Source of the DNA: Bernardetia sp. MNP-M8
GTDB taxonomy: Bacteria > Bacteroidota > Bacteroidia > Cytophagales > Bernardetiaceae
Direction: 5' to 3'
DNA length: 64,000 bases
Assembly: GCF_037126285.1 (NCBI RefSeq)
Contig: NZ_CP147012.1
Span: forward strand, 4,920,676 to 4,984,675
The notes beneath the pieces were generated by a model. The model was not told where the DNA came from. It worked only from the letters and a program-made list of their open reading frames with translations, and made no database searches. Within the stretch, counting starts at the first letter, position 1, and each line of letters begins with the position of its first letter. Positions 7,889-16,639 of this stretch are shown piece by piece. Both the position numbers and the translations under genes were made by a program.

Positions 7889-10800
7889 TTACATATCATT
7901 TTTAGAAATAATACTTGGATCTATAATAAAAAAGTCAATACATTCTTGTCCATTGAAATCTACTTTTTGAGCATATTCCCACACTGTTTTTATTTTTTTA
8001 CTTTTTGTAACAACCCTGAAAGTAGCCGAATAATTATTTCCTGTTGCTAGTTTTTCTTTTGTAACTTGAGCAAGTTTTGGCAGGTCGTCTTTATGGATAA
8101 ATCCACCAAAACCATTCTTTTTGATAAAATTAGCATCGTAACCAATTAAGTCTTCACCATATTCATTGACATAGACAATTTCTAATTTTCCACCCAATGT
8201 AGCACGTCCTACTAATGCAGGTACTTCATCAAGAATACTCAGTAAGGATTCTAAGAATTTTTCTCTTTTTTCTAATTGATCTTGATGGTTTTTTAAGTCG
8301 TTTATATTTTGTTGGATTAATTTTTCTTGCTCTTTTTGGGTTGTAATATCATCACTGACAGCTGTAATTTTGGTTACATTGCCATCTTGGTCTTTGATAG
8401 GAATATAAAATGTTTTGAGAAAAATAATTGATTTGTTTTTGGCTTTCAGTTTTACAATTCGTTCAGTATATTCTCCTTCTACAGTTTCTTTCCAAAGATG
8501 TTCGAAGGTTTCATTCCCCTCTAATTCCTCAAAATCAGAATAACTATGCCCCATGACTTCATCCTCATGATACCCTGTGATTTCTTCAAATAAATTATTA
8601 ACTGTCAGAATATTTCCTTCTTTATCAAAATCGACAATGATATTAAAATCATTGATAAACTCATGAAAATCTTTAAACTCTCTTGTTTTGTAATCCAGTT
8701 CTTCCTGTGCTGTCTGCAAATATTCCATGCTAATACGCATTTCTTCTTCTTGCGCTGTCATTTGTTCTAACAAGTTTTCCAATTCAATTTGCTGATTTTT
8801 GGATTCAGTAACATCATAACTCAATTTAGTTACTTTTTGAAGCTCATTTTTTGAATTAAGAGTTGGTGTATAACTTCCTCGTACCCAAACTGTTTTTCCT
8901 GTATTGTATTTTCTTTCAAAAGTTCCCTCTACAGTTTTTCCTTCTCTCAACTGTTGCCAAAGATTTAAGTAGTCTTCTTTTAAAGCTGTTTGTTTTTCTA
9001 CTAAGTCAGAGTGATGTTTTCCTATCAGATCTTCTTTGTCTTCATACCCCATAATCTGCAAGAAATTATTATTTACTTGAAGTATTTTGCCTGTATTATC
9101 CATTTCTAACATAGCTACCGAATTATCAATTGCTCTTAATTGCTCCTGACTCTGACGACTTGCAGAGGTTGCTTTTTCTCTAGCTTCTTCAGTTTCTTTA
9201 AGCAATCTCTTTAACCTAGCATCTTGCTTCATCTGACGTGTAATATTATGTCCGATGGCAATATATTTATAAATTTTCTTATTTTTATCTCGTACAGGAG
9301 CAATAGTTAGGTCAATCCAAGAGTGGCTTTTATCTGGGCGTTTAGTCTTGAATACTAAATGTCCTATTTCACCAAGTTGTACTTGCGCCCATACTCTCTC
9401 CCACGATTGCAAATGCTCTTGTTCATCTATTAATGTTGATAATTTCAGTCCATCTAAATCATCTTCATATCTACGAATTGCATCAGTAACACGCTCATTA
9501 GCAGAAATAATACGTCCCTTACTATCAAGTTGAATAAGTAAAGCAGAAAGATTTAGAGCTTCCAACTGTGCCGTGACTTCGTTTTTGATATACTCTGTTT
9601 CACGCATTTGCTTGGCAAGTTCTTCCTGCGTGCTAGTTAGTTCTTCTACATTCTGACGCATCTCTTCCTCTTGAGAAGCAATTTGCTCTGCATTTTCTTG
9701 AGATTCTTCTAATAAACGTTTGTTTTCTTCCTGTGAACGAAGGGCAATCATAGTGGCTGCAATACGACTAGAAATTTCTTCTAAAAAACTACGTTCATGT
9801 GGAGAGAGAGGACGCAAAAGGGCAATTTCCAAAACACCCACCAAATCTTCACGCAGTTGCAAAGGCAAAAGCATAAGACCCTGTGGGGGAGCTTCACCAA
9901 TAGCTGATTTTATTTTAAAAAAATGAGGAGGAGGATTTTTGAGATAAATTGGATTTTGAGATTGGGCTACCTGTCCTACCAAACCATCTCCAATTAATAT
10001 TTTTTGATTTAATTTTTCAACATCATCGTAGGCATAAGCTGCTGTTGCCTTTAAATAAGGTTCATGCTTATAAGAATCTTTGTGCAAAGAATAAAAAATA
10101 CCTTGATGCGCTCCCAAATAAGAAACAACTTTATTGAGAACTTGCTGTGAGAGTATACTAAGTGATTCACTAGAAACCAAAATATCACTAATCTGTGCTA
10201 CTCCATCACTTCGCCATTTATTTAATCTTTCATTTTCTACAAATGTAGTTAAGCTATTTCTCATATTTAAAAGAGCTTCTCCCATTACATCATTTTCAGC
10301 AGGTTGAAAGTCTGAATTAAGTTCGCCTTCTGCAATCTGATTTGCAAATTCTAAATTACCTGAAAAATTGAGTTGTTCGTTGAGATAAATCTTGTTTCGT
10401 GCATCTTGGTCAGTTTGTTTTTTAAGATAACCTGCAAAAAATACAGCTATGGCAAGTTCTGCACCACCTAAAAGAGAACCAAAAAAAGCAACTTGAGAAT
10501 CTAAATTTTCTATGTTTAAAAAATAATTTTTAATTCCTTCTTGTCCAAAGGCACTATACAGCACAAAGCAAATAATATTATAAGCTCCAATTATGGAAGC
10601 ATAAAAAACTAGAATACGCCAATTTTGATAAAATACTAAAACAGTTAGGGTAATAAAAAACACAAAATGAATATAGAAAGCTCCATGTAACTGTATCAAA
10701 TATAAAACTCCCATAAGTGCCAAAACAGCCGTCAAGACATAACGAGAATCTTGAGGCATTACAAAACGTTTAATCAAATGATAGCTCAAAAAAGCTCCTG

Positions 10801-10987
10801 CACTAGGCAAAAACCAATATACTTGTACAAATTCATCGTAAAAAACAGCCAATACACCACTAAAGCCCATATAAATAAGTAAAAAACGTTCCATTACAGA
10901 ATCAATATAATGGAAGGCTTCCTCTTCATAGGCTTCTAAGAGTGCATCATCTGGAACAAAATTTTCGACGTTGATATATTGCTTCAT
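7889..10987 (-). CDS. Membrane PAS/GAF multi-sensor protein without a recognisable output domain
   Basis: 1032 aa. The N-terminal ~190 residues hold about six hydrophobic segments (a MASE-like input module). A linker with a degenerate HAMP-like helix leads to a GAF domain (about 263-423; LLPLQLREDLVGVLEIALL). Then come coiled coils with EEEMR words and four PAS domains (about 490-600, 625-735, 775-890, 920-1025; YKYIAIGHNITRQMK, VTKLSYDVTES, ITAVSDDITTQKEQ). The polypeptide ends just after the last PAS domain. No DHp/HATPase, GGDEF, EAL, SpoIIE or methyl-accepting domain is visible, so it presumably signals through a partner. No obvious partner is adjacent. Confidence 0.85.
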   Translation of the reverse strand: MKQYINVENFVPDDALLEAYEEEAFHYIDSVMERFLLIYMGFSGVLAVFYDEFVQVYWFLPSAGAFLSYHLIKRFVMPQDSRYVLTAVLALMGVLYLIQLHGAFYIHFVFFITLTVLVFYQNWRILVFYASIIGAYNIICFVLYSAFGQEGIKNYFLNIENLDSQVAFFGSLLGGAELAIAVFFAGYLKKQTDQDARNKIYLNEQLNFSGNLEFANQIAEGELNSDFQPAENDVMGEALLNMRNSLTTFVENERLNKWRSDGVAQISDILVSSESLSILSQQVLNKVVSYLGAHQGIFYSLHKDSYKHEPYLKATAAYAYDDVEKLNQKILIGDGLVGQVAQSQNPIYLKNPPPHFFKIKSAIGEAPPQGLMLLPLQLREDLVGVLEIALLRPLSPHERSFLEEISSRIAATMIALRSQEENKRLLEESQENAEQIASQEEEMRQNVEELTSTQEELAKQMRETEYIKNEVTAQLEALNLSALLIQLDSKGRIISANERVTDAIRRYEDDLDGLKLSTLIDEQEHLQSWERVWAQVQLGEIGHLVFKTKRPDKSHSWIDLTIAPVRDKNKKIYKYIAIGHNITRQMKQDARLKRLLKETEEAREKATSASRQSQEQLRAIDNSVAMLEMDNTGKILQVNNNFLQIMGYEDKEDLIGKHHSDLVEKQTALKEDYLNLWQQLREGKTVEGTFERKYNTGKTVWVRGSYTPTLNSKNELQKVTKLSYDVTESKNQQIELENLLEQMTAQEEEMRISMEYLQTAQEELDYKTREFKDFHEFINDFNIIVDFDKEGNILTVNNLFEEITGYHEDEVMGHSYSDFEELEGNETFEHLWKETVEGEYTERIVKLKAKNKSIIFLKTFYIPIKDQDGNVTKITAVSDDITTQKEQEKLIQQNINDLKNHQDQLEKREKFLESLLSILDEVPALVGRATLGGKLEIVYVNEYGEDLIGYDANFIKKNGFGGFIHKDDLPKLAQVTKEKLATGNNYSATFRVVTKSKKIKTVWEYAQKVDFNGQECIDFFIIDPSIISKNDM

Positions 10988-11026
10988 TTTATATTTTTAC
11001 TATTTCTTTTTGTATGTGTAGTTTAA

Positions 11027-11203
11027 TACACTGTTTCAAAAGTTTTACAATGTTTTTTGTGTGTTCAACTCCCCAGAGTTGAACGAAACGCTTCCTCAGA
11101 AGCGTGATTCAAGCAAATAAATCACGCTTCTGAGGAAGCGAAACATTCAGTTCTGAGGAAATGAATGCACAACAACATGCAATAAAGCTTTTGAAACAGT
11201 GTA
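11027..11203. mobile_element. MITE-like element, family A, copy 1
   Basis: 177 bp with inverted ends TACACTGTTTCAAAAG and CTTTTGAAACAGTGTA, flanked by TTTAA on both sides. Inside are nested hairpins: GTTCAACTCCCCAGAGTTGA, a long stem built from CGCTTCCTCAGAAGCGTGAT and its complement, and TTCAGTTCTGAGGAA. There is no open reading frame. Other copies are at 36373-36549 and 63586-63752. It is non-autonomous, and the mobilising transposase is not in the window. Confidence 0.85.
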
Positions 11204-11293
11204 TTTAAGAACTTAATTTACAACTTCATTTTTTGAGTTCAAAATAAAATTTGATTTTATATCATAAATGTGAGCTTCTAAAATTAAAATACA

Positions 11294-11337
11294 AAAACAG
11301 CTCTAGCAAAATTTATCTTTTCACTAGAGCTGTTTTG
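11294..11337 (-). terminator. Terminator of the DUF1573 gene
   Basis: Read on the minus strand, AAAACAGCTCTAGTGAAAAG and CTAGAGCTGTTTTTGT form a 12-bp stem with a T-rich tail just after the stop codon. Confidence 0.8.
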
Positions 11338-11367
11338 ATTTTTATCCTATAAAAATAAATTACTATT

Positions 11368-11823
11368 TTATTCTCCACTTCCGTTTGGTAAAACAGTTCC
11401 AAACAAGACTAAAGCTTCTGAAGAATTTGAAGCATTTGAGATAACAGTAATTACTTTTCTCTGTTGCCCTGCTTTATGAGCAGAGTTAAAACGAACAATT
11501 ATTTTTCCTTCTTCATTGGGTGCAATAGGCTCTTTTGTCCATTCTGGAGCAGTACATCCACAAGTGGTTCGAATATCTTGCAGCATTAATGGATAATTTC
11601 CCGTATTTTTGAATGAAAAGACATATTCAACTATTTTACCTTCTTCAACTTCACCAAAATCATGTTCCCGATTTGCAAAAGTGAGTTGTGCTTGACGGTC
11701 GTCAGCTTTTTTGATAAAAGTAGTTGTTTCTTTCTTTGTTTCTGTATCTGTTTGTGCTTGAATAGATTGAACAGACAAAAAAGTAAAAATTCCTAAAAGC
11801 CATGCAAAAAATATTTTTTTCAT
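11368..11823 (-). CDS. DUF1573 secreted protein
   Basis: 151 aa. A signal peptide (MKKIFFAWLLGIFTF with cleavage near QAQ, residue 24) precedes one DUF1573 / ASH-like immunoglobulin domain. HDFGEVEEGKIVEYVFSFKN, TTCGCTAPEW, IAPNEEGKIIVRFNS and VISNAS are diagnostic. The family is abundant in Bacteroidota envelopes and is thought to be a structural or copper-related periplasmic module, with the CGC motif as a possible metal or redox site. Monocistronic with its own terminator. Confidence 0.9.
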   Translation of the reverse strand: MKKIFFAWLLGIFTFLSVQSIQAQTDTETKKETTTFIKKADDRQAQLTFANREHDFGEVEEGKIVEYVFSFKNTGNYPLMLQDIRTTCGCTAPEWTKEPIAPNEEGKIIVRFNSAHKAGQQRKVITVISNASNSSEALVLFGTVLPNGSGE

Positions 11824-12018
11824 AATTAGTTGAGTGTAATTTTATTCTTAATTAAAAGATTTATATTTAAAACCTTATATTCTTAAACTTTGTTTCTAAT
11901 TTTAAAATTAATAAGAATAAGTCAATTATTTTGCCATAAAAATAAATTTAACATTTATAGTTATAGCTAATATACGCTTCTTATTTTATCTATCATTTTA
12001 ACTATTCTATTAAAAGCT

Positions 12019-12555
12019 ATGAAACCTATTTCTAAATTGATTTCTCGTTACTTACTTTTTTCTATCTCTTTACTTACTACTTCTTTTTTATTTACATCTT
12101 GCGAGCTAAATGACGAACGAGTAGGAGGCTTTCCACCAGAAGGACAAATTTGGGTAGAAGTTGAAAATCAAGACTATACCTTTTCAGATCCTAGTGGAAC
12201 AATTCCTTCTCTTTTAAATACATATTCTGAGGTAGCAGGGTCTCTTTCTATTTATCGCTCTACTACTTCTAATTCAACTGTTATTAGTAATTTTCGTGTC
12301 CTTCTTACTCGTTTTGATTTTGATAATACTACTCCTAGAAAACTAGACAAAGAAAATGTACGTCTTGAGTTTTCTCAAGGTAATATAACCTACATAGGTG
12401 CTGCTGATAAAGGGGATGTTCAATTTGAAATTTTGAGTATAGAAAATGATGTAATGAAGGCTAATTTTAGTGGAACACTAGAACATAGAGAAAACCCAAA
12501 TCAACAAATAAGAATAAGAAATGGAGCTTTACATATAAAAGTCAGGAGAGAATAA
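12019..12555 (+). CDS. Putative lipoprotein (DUF6252-like)
   Basis: 178 aa. The signal peptide ends with a lipobox FLFTSC (Cys about residue 28) followed by ELND, typical of a Bacteroidota lipoprotein. The mature part is beta-rich (GQIWVEVENQDYTF, GSLSIYRST, VRLEFSQGNITYIG, VMKANFSGTLEH), as in DUF6252-type small surface proteins. No catalytic motif is seen and the function is unknown. Confidence 0.7.
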   Translation: MKPISKLISRYLLFSISLLTTSFLFTSCELNDERVGGFPPEGQIWVEVENQDYTFSDPSGTIPSLLNTYSEVAGSLSIYRSTTSNSTVISNFRVLLTRFDFDNTTPRKLDKENVRLEFSQGNITYIGAADKGDVQFEILSIENDVMKANFSGTLEHRENPNQQIRIRNGALHIKVRRE

Positions 12556-12631
12556 GCAGTCAAAACTCAAAAAAGACCTTAAAACAATCCTATTTTTTAG
12601 TTAAAAAACTAATAAAAAAACTGTACTTTAC

Positions 12632-12683
12632 TAAAAATCAATACTTTATATCTTTAAAAAAGAAATAGTGTATTGATTTTTTT
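12632..12683 (+). terminator. Stem-loop terminator after the lipoprotein gene
   Basis: AAAAATCAATAC and GTATTGATTTTT pair across a 25-base AT-rich loop, followed by T residues. Confidence 0.6.
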
Positions 12684-12845
12684 GTTTAGAATCAAATAAT
12701 ATTTTGTAGATTTGTGCTTTCTGAAAATAAGCTGAAATATTAATCAAAAATTAATCTTTTCATTTATGTTAGAAAAAATTAGTAAGGTCTAGAACACCTA
12801 CTTCCACACTCACTAACATTATATTTTTTACTAAAATCCAATTAT

Positions 12846-13796
12846 ATGGACTTTAAACGTAATTCGCTATCCTTTCTTTGTGCTTCACTAATTTTTACTT
12901 GTGCTGCTTTTACAGTTTCTCCTTCAGAAATTACTAAGCCTAACTCTAAATCAACAAATAAAAATAATAAAACGAAAAAGGCAAAAAAACGTTCTCATAG
13001 TCTTATTGTTGCCTCTACCTCTTCAAATTCCAATTCTCATAACTCAGTCTCTTCTTTCAATTGTTTTCAAACTCCTTTAGATTTATTACCCACTTTTCAT
13101 TTGGTAAATAAAGACACTATTCTTGCAGAAAGTACGACTGTAGAAACCATTTCTAATGATTTAGAAACTCAGCAAGATGAGCAAGAAGATCAAAACGACA
13201 TTTTTGCTTTACTTGACGAAGAAGCAAATCAAAAAACAAACGAAAACAATCTTGAGTTAGATGTAGAAGAGGCTAACTTTTTTGACTTTTCTAGTCCTAA
13301 CAATATTGCTGTTAGCCCACAGTTGTTAGAAAAAGTAGTTATTAGAGATAATTTTGTAACTTCATTAGTTGATATTGCTGTGGCACAAGAAGGTGTTCCG
13401 TATGTACATGGAGGAAAATCACCCAAAGGTTTTGATTGTTCAGGATTTGTATCTTATGTGTATAGTCAATTCAAAATCAATCTTCCAGCTTCTTCTAGCT
13501 CGTATGACCATGTAGGTAAAAAAATAAAATTAGAAGATGCTCAAGTAGGTGATATAGTTTGTTTTACAGGAAGAAATTCTCGTTCTGGACGTACAGGACA
13601 TGTTGGAATTATTGTTGAAAAGAATCCAAATGAACCTATAAAATTCATTCATGCAGCATCAGGAAGCAGAAGACAAATTACATATAGTACAATGGAAAGT
13701 AGTTATTACAAACCTCGTTTTCGTTCTGTGCGTAGAATTTCTGCTCCAGTTTTGGAAGAGATTTTAGAAAATGAAACTATTGAAAGTGCTGAATAA
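12846..13796 (+). CDS. NlpC/P60 cell-wall endopeptidase
   Basis: 316 aa. The signal peptide (SFLCASLIFTCAAFTVS) is followed by a ~140-residue low-complexity Ser/Asn/Lys- then Glu/Asp/Gln-rich stretch and a C-terminal C40 domain (about 165-300). The catalytic triad is visible: C198 in GFDCSGF, H252 in TGHVGII and H269 in FIHAAS. Members cut the D-Glu-diaminopimelate bond in muropeptides. The disordered spacer probably tethers the enzyme through the periplasm. No SH3b domain is evident. Confidence 0.9.
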   Translation: MDFKRNSLSFLCASLIFTCAAFTVSPSEITKPNSKSTNKNNKTKKAKKRSHSLIVASTSSNSNSHNSVSSFNCFQTPLDLLPTFHLVNKDTILAESTTVETISNDLETQQDEQEDQNDIFALLDEEANQKTNENNLELDVEEANFFDFSSPNNIAVSPQLLEKVVIRDNFVTSLVDIAVAQEGVPYVHGGKSPKGFDCSGFVSYVYSQFKINLPASSSSYDHVGKKIKLEDAQVGDIVCFTGRNSRSGRTGHVGIIVEKNPNEPIKFIHAASGSRRQITYSTMESSYYKPRFRSVRRISAPVLEEILENETIESAE

Positions 13797-13851
13797 GAAA
13801 TTTTGATTTATTTGTTAGAGTATTTTTGTAGGTTACAAGTAATTCAATAAA

Positions 13852-14003
13852 TGTTATCACGGTTAATTATTCATGTGTGTTCAGCTTCGCTGAACTACGT
13901 CGTTATCAGAACTGAACAAAAACGCTTCCTCAGAAGGGTGATTAAAGCACAAAGTAACGCTAATACACAAAAACACCTTATATAAAAATAACCGTGATAA
14001 TGT
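13852..14003. mobile_element. MITE-like element, family B, copy 1
   Basis: About 152 bp with inverted ends containing TTATCACGGTTA (left) and TAACCGTGATAA (right), non-coding. The cargo includes a hairpin GTTCAGCTTCGCTGAAC and the module CGCTTCCTCAGAAG followed by GTGATT, which is also the core of family A. Second copy at 46165-46301. Confidence 0.75.
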
Positions 14004-14040
14004 TTAATGTAAATGCTTTTTCATTAATAACTAATCACTA
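14003..14040 (+). repeat. Dispersed ~40-bp repeat, copy 2
   Basis: The sequence TTTAATGTAAATGC through AATAACTAATCACTA is the reverse complement of 5740-5782. It begins where the family B MITE ends and runs to 17 bases before the sufE start; the intervening bases repeat the word TAATCACTA. Confidence 0.65.
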
Positions 14041-14057
14041 AAAATTAATCACTATTT

Positions 14058-14486
14058 ATGACTATTAATCAAATTCAAGACGAAATTATAGAAGAATTTG
14101 CACTTTTTGACAATAAAAACGACCAATACGGTTATATTATAGAATTAGGAAAAAAATTAGACAAATTACCTGAAAGTGAATATAAAGACGAAAATTTAAT
14201 TAAAGGGTGTCAGTCAAAAGTATGGCTTACTGCCGAAAAGTCAGAAGAACAATCAGAACTACAAATAAAATACATTGCTGATAGCGATTCGACACTTGTC
14301 AAAGGTTTGGTAAGCCTTTTGATGCGTGTATTATCAAAACAACCAGCAAAGGAAATCGTTTCATCAGACCTTTATTTTATTGACAAAATTGGATTAGGTC
14401 AGCTTTTATCTATGAACCGTTCGAACGGACTAGCTTCTATGGTAAAACAAATGAAAATTTATGCGCTCGCTTTCCAAGCAGTTTAA
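14058..14486 (+). CDS. sufE: SufE, cysteine desulfurase sulfur acceptor
   Basis: 142 aa, full length for SufE. The sulfur-accepting cysteine is C51 in the invariant IKGCQSKVW block, and SKQPAKEIV plus GLGQLLSMNRSNGLASM are family landmarks. SufE takes persulfide from SufS and passes it to the SufBCD scaffold in the cytoplasm. It is followed by a DUF59 protein and a bacilliredoxin, giving an iron-sulfur/thiol gene run. SufBCDS are not in this window. Confidence 0.95.
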   Translation: MTINQIQDEIIEEFALFDNKNDQYGYIIELGKKLDKLPESEYKDENLIKGCQSKVWLTAEKSEEQSELQIKYIADSDSTLVKGLVSLLMRVLSKQPAKEIVSSDLYFIDKIGLGQLLSMNRSNGLASMVKQMKIYALAFQAV

Positions 14487-14577
14487 ATAAAAATTACGAA
14501 TTATGAATTATGAAATGGATATTTAATTATAACAGAATCCATTTATAAGAAATAATTTTCCATAGATTTAATAAAAA

Positions 14578-14922
14578 ATGCAAAATACAGAAAATACTAC
14601 ACCAACCGTATCAACAAGAGATAGAGTTATCAATGCTATTCAAAGCATCTATGACCCAGAAATACCTGTGGATATTTATGAGTTAGGTTTGATTTATGAA
14701 ATTAATACTGTTGAGCTTGTTCCAAATAATGCAAGTGTTCATATTTTAATGACACTGACTTCGCCAAATTGTCCATCAGCAGAACAAATTCCTGCTGAAG
14801 TAGAAGAAAAAGTAAAAGCCGTAGTAGGAGTAAAAGAAGTAAATGTAGAACTTACTTTTGACCCTCCTTATGAAGCTGAGATGATGTCAGAAGCAGCTCG
14901 TTTGCAGCTTGGTTTTATGTAA
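14578..14922 (+). CDS. DUF59/MIP18-type SUF Fe-S assembly protein
   Basis: 114 aa. The fold words VINAIQSIYDPEIPVDIYEL, IYEIN, MTLTSPNCPSA (with its conserved cysteine), VEEKVKAVVGV and LTFDPPY identify the iron-sulfur cluster assembly (FeS_assembly_P, PF01883) family, related to SufT/PaaD/YitW. It probably helps mature Fe-S proteins. It lies 91 bases after sufE in the same direction, which supports the assignment. Confidence 0.92.
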   Translation: MQNTENTTPTVSTRDRVINAIQSIYDPEIPVDIYELGLIYEINTVELVPNNASVHILMTLTSPNCPSAEQIPAEVEEKVKAVVGVKEVNVELTFDPPYEAEMMSEAARLQLGFM

Positions 14923-15018
14923 GTGAGTTGTGTGTGTCGCTTCGTTAAAACACAAAAAAAGACAAACGTCTTGGCAACCACTTTAAATTTCAATTTCACA
15001 ATTTTCAATTAATATATT

Positions 15019-15432
15019 ATGTATCCAGAACATTTGACTACGCCTATGAAAGGCGAGCTCGTAAATATAGGTTTTAAAGATTTAACAACTCCAGAAGCAG
15101 TAACAACAACACTTTCAGAAGACGGAACTACACTTATGGTTATCAATTCTGTTTGTGGTTGTGCAGCAGGTGCAGCTCGCCCTGGTGTTCGTATGGCTTT
15201 AGAGAAAACTAATAAAAAACCAACTCAGTTGGCAACTGTTTTTGCAGGTGTTGATAAAGAAGCTGTTGATAAAGTACGTGAGCTTGCTCTTCCTTATCCT
15301 CCATCTTCTCCTTCAATTGCACTTTTCAAAAATGGTGAAGTAATCCATTTTGTAGAGCGCCATCACATTGAAGGACGTTCGGCAGAAGCAATTTCTGAGC
15401 ATTTGAAAGCTGTTTTTGAAGAACTTTGCTAA
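15019..15432 (+). CDS. Bacilliredoxin (BrxA/BrxB family)
   Basis: 137 aa. The redox motif C46-G-C48 lies in [14 protein letters not shown], the hallmark of the YphP/DUF1094 family. Bacilliredoxins remove bacillithiol from oxidised protein thiols, and many Bacteroidota make bacillithiol. [15 protein letters not shown] and [14 protein letters not shown] complete the thioredoxin-like fold. It is 96 bases after the DUF59 gene in the same direction, so the three genes may share a transcript. A short TTACCAGTTAATTACTG repeat follows the stop. Confidence 0.93.
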   Translation: MYPEHLTTPMKGELVNIGFKDLTTPEAVTTTLSEDGTTLMVINSVCGCAAGAARPGVRMALEKTNKKPTQLATVFAGVDKEAVDKVRELALPYPPSSPSIALFKNGEVIHFVERHHIEGRSAEAISEHLKAVFEELC

Positions 15433-15456
15433 GTCAGTTACCAGTTAATTACTGAA
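15433..15456. repeat. Short reiterated repeat (AGTTACCAGTTAATTACTG type)
   Basis: Begins one base after the brxA stop. It is the reverse-complement style of the AACTGATTACTGGTAACTG repeats seen before three start codons at 38.8, 41.7 and 42.6 kb. Confidence 0.5.
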
Positions 15457-15509
15457 TACAATTTCATGACTCATCCTGAAATAGTGTTACAGTTTTTTAG
15501 ATAAATTAT

Positions 15510-15545
15510 ATATAAGGAGGCTGTCCGAAAAGGTCAGTCTCTTTT
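15510..15545. mobile_element. Terminal inverted repeat of an IS1182-type element
   Basis: The sequence GGAGGCTGTCCGAAAAGGTC followed by AGTCTC forms an imperfect stem (GAGGCTGTCC / GGTCAGTCTC) and lies just beyond the 3' end of the transposase remnant, as expected for an IS1182-family end. No matching opposite end was found. Confidence 0.55.
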
Positions 15546-15553
15546 TTATGCAG

Positions 15554-16118
15554 CTATTTTGAGTATTTCTTTTTCTTGGTTGATTTTTTTGATGCTGCAA
15601 ACAATTTTTTCCTTTGAGGAGTTTTTTGATGATAAAAAATGCCACAAAAAGACGATTTTTTAGAATTGACATTATTTTTTAGCTTATTGGTAGTTTTTGC
15701 CACCATTTTTCTAAAATTATGCCCAAGAGCCATCAGTAGAAACTCCATTTCTACTTTTTCTAATCCCTTAAAAGTAAATCGATTAAATTTATGGTTGTAT
15801 TTGAGTTGCCCAAAAACAGCCTCTACTTCTATAGGACGTTTGCTGCGCTGTTCTAGTCCTTTTTCACTCATTAATAAATTTCTAGCTTTTTCTTTCAGTT
15901 GGTTTAAACGATGATTCACTTGTATTATTCTATTGCCTTCAGCTTTATGACATAAATTACGAAGAGGACAATTTTGACACCTTTTTACTTGATAATAAAA
16001 CACTTGTAATTCATATCCATTCCTTGAAGTACGTTTTCCACTCCTTATTTTCTCCATTCTTTGTCCCATCGGACATACATAAAAATCTAATTCTTTGTTG
16101 TAAAATAAATTCTGAACT
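15554..16118 (-). pseudogene. Truncated IS1182-family transposase
   Basis: Only the C-terminal portion of a DDE transposase remains. The zinc-ligand region VKRCQNCPLRNLC, then QRSKRPIEVEAVFGQLKYN and FTFKGLEKVEMEFLLMALGH, is typical of IS1182 (PF13751) transposases. The first ATG in frame is at 16069, but the frame continues upstream to 16118 (VQNLFYNKELDFYVCP), where a MITE begins, so the N-terminal two-thirds are missing. The tail is lysine-rich. It cannot encode an active enzyme. Confidence 0.85.
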
Positions 16119-16119
16119 A

Positions 16120-16258
16120 GGATAAACGCACGAAACTTTTTATACTGTTTTCAGTGTGTTTAAACGCACTTTAATTATCAGAGCAGATTCAATCTGCAAA
16201 GCTAAAAACTAGCTTGATTTGCTTTAAACGAGTACAATTTTTTTTCGTGCGTTTACCC
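16120..16258. mobile_element. 139-bp MITE with TA target duplication
   Basis: Inverted ends GGATAAACGCACGAAA and TTTCGTGCGTTTACCC differ at one base, and TA flanks both sides (16118-16119, 16259-16260). A TA duplication suggests an IS630/Tc1-type transposase. The interior is non-coding and includes a short stem AGCAGATTCAATCTGC. It abuts the transposase remnant on one side and the 294-bp repeat on the other. Confidence 0.7.
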
Positions 16259-16266
16259 TAATTAAT

Positions 16267-16560
16267 TATTAATCAATAAATAAGTAAGCAAATCATTTAT
16301 AGGTTAGCAAAATCTGTCTCACACCTCAAAGAAGTTTTGAAAGTTTAAATTTTCAGTTTTTAAATCTTTTTTAGATAGGATTTATTTTGACCATTTATTT
16401 TTTTATTCAAAACAAGTAGAATTAATGAATGGTTATACTTTCTTAGAGCAGGCAACTTGATTTACTATATTTTGGAGGATTAAACTACAAATTGCTTAAG
16501 AAGGCTAAAAAAATAAATTTGCATTTTTAGCTATCTATAAAAATAGGAATAAAACCCTGT
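16267..16560. repeat. 294-bp dispersed inverted repeat, left copy
   Basis: The reverse complement recurs at 34743-35036 with the same length and, by eye, three mismatches. It has no ORF of note and ends in a decayed AAAACCCTGTTT hairpin arm. Both copies lie next to a dead transposase. Confidence 0.9.
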
Positions 16561-16639
16561 TTATTAATTTTACTTTTTTACTTAAAAAGTGTATATTATG
16601 AAGTTATATTGATTTTTAAAATCCTAAAGAAATACTAAG

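Noticed and set aside
15639-15914. Plus-strand ORF inside the IS1182 remnant
   Set aside because: It is antisense to a recognisable transposase and has no homology or start context.
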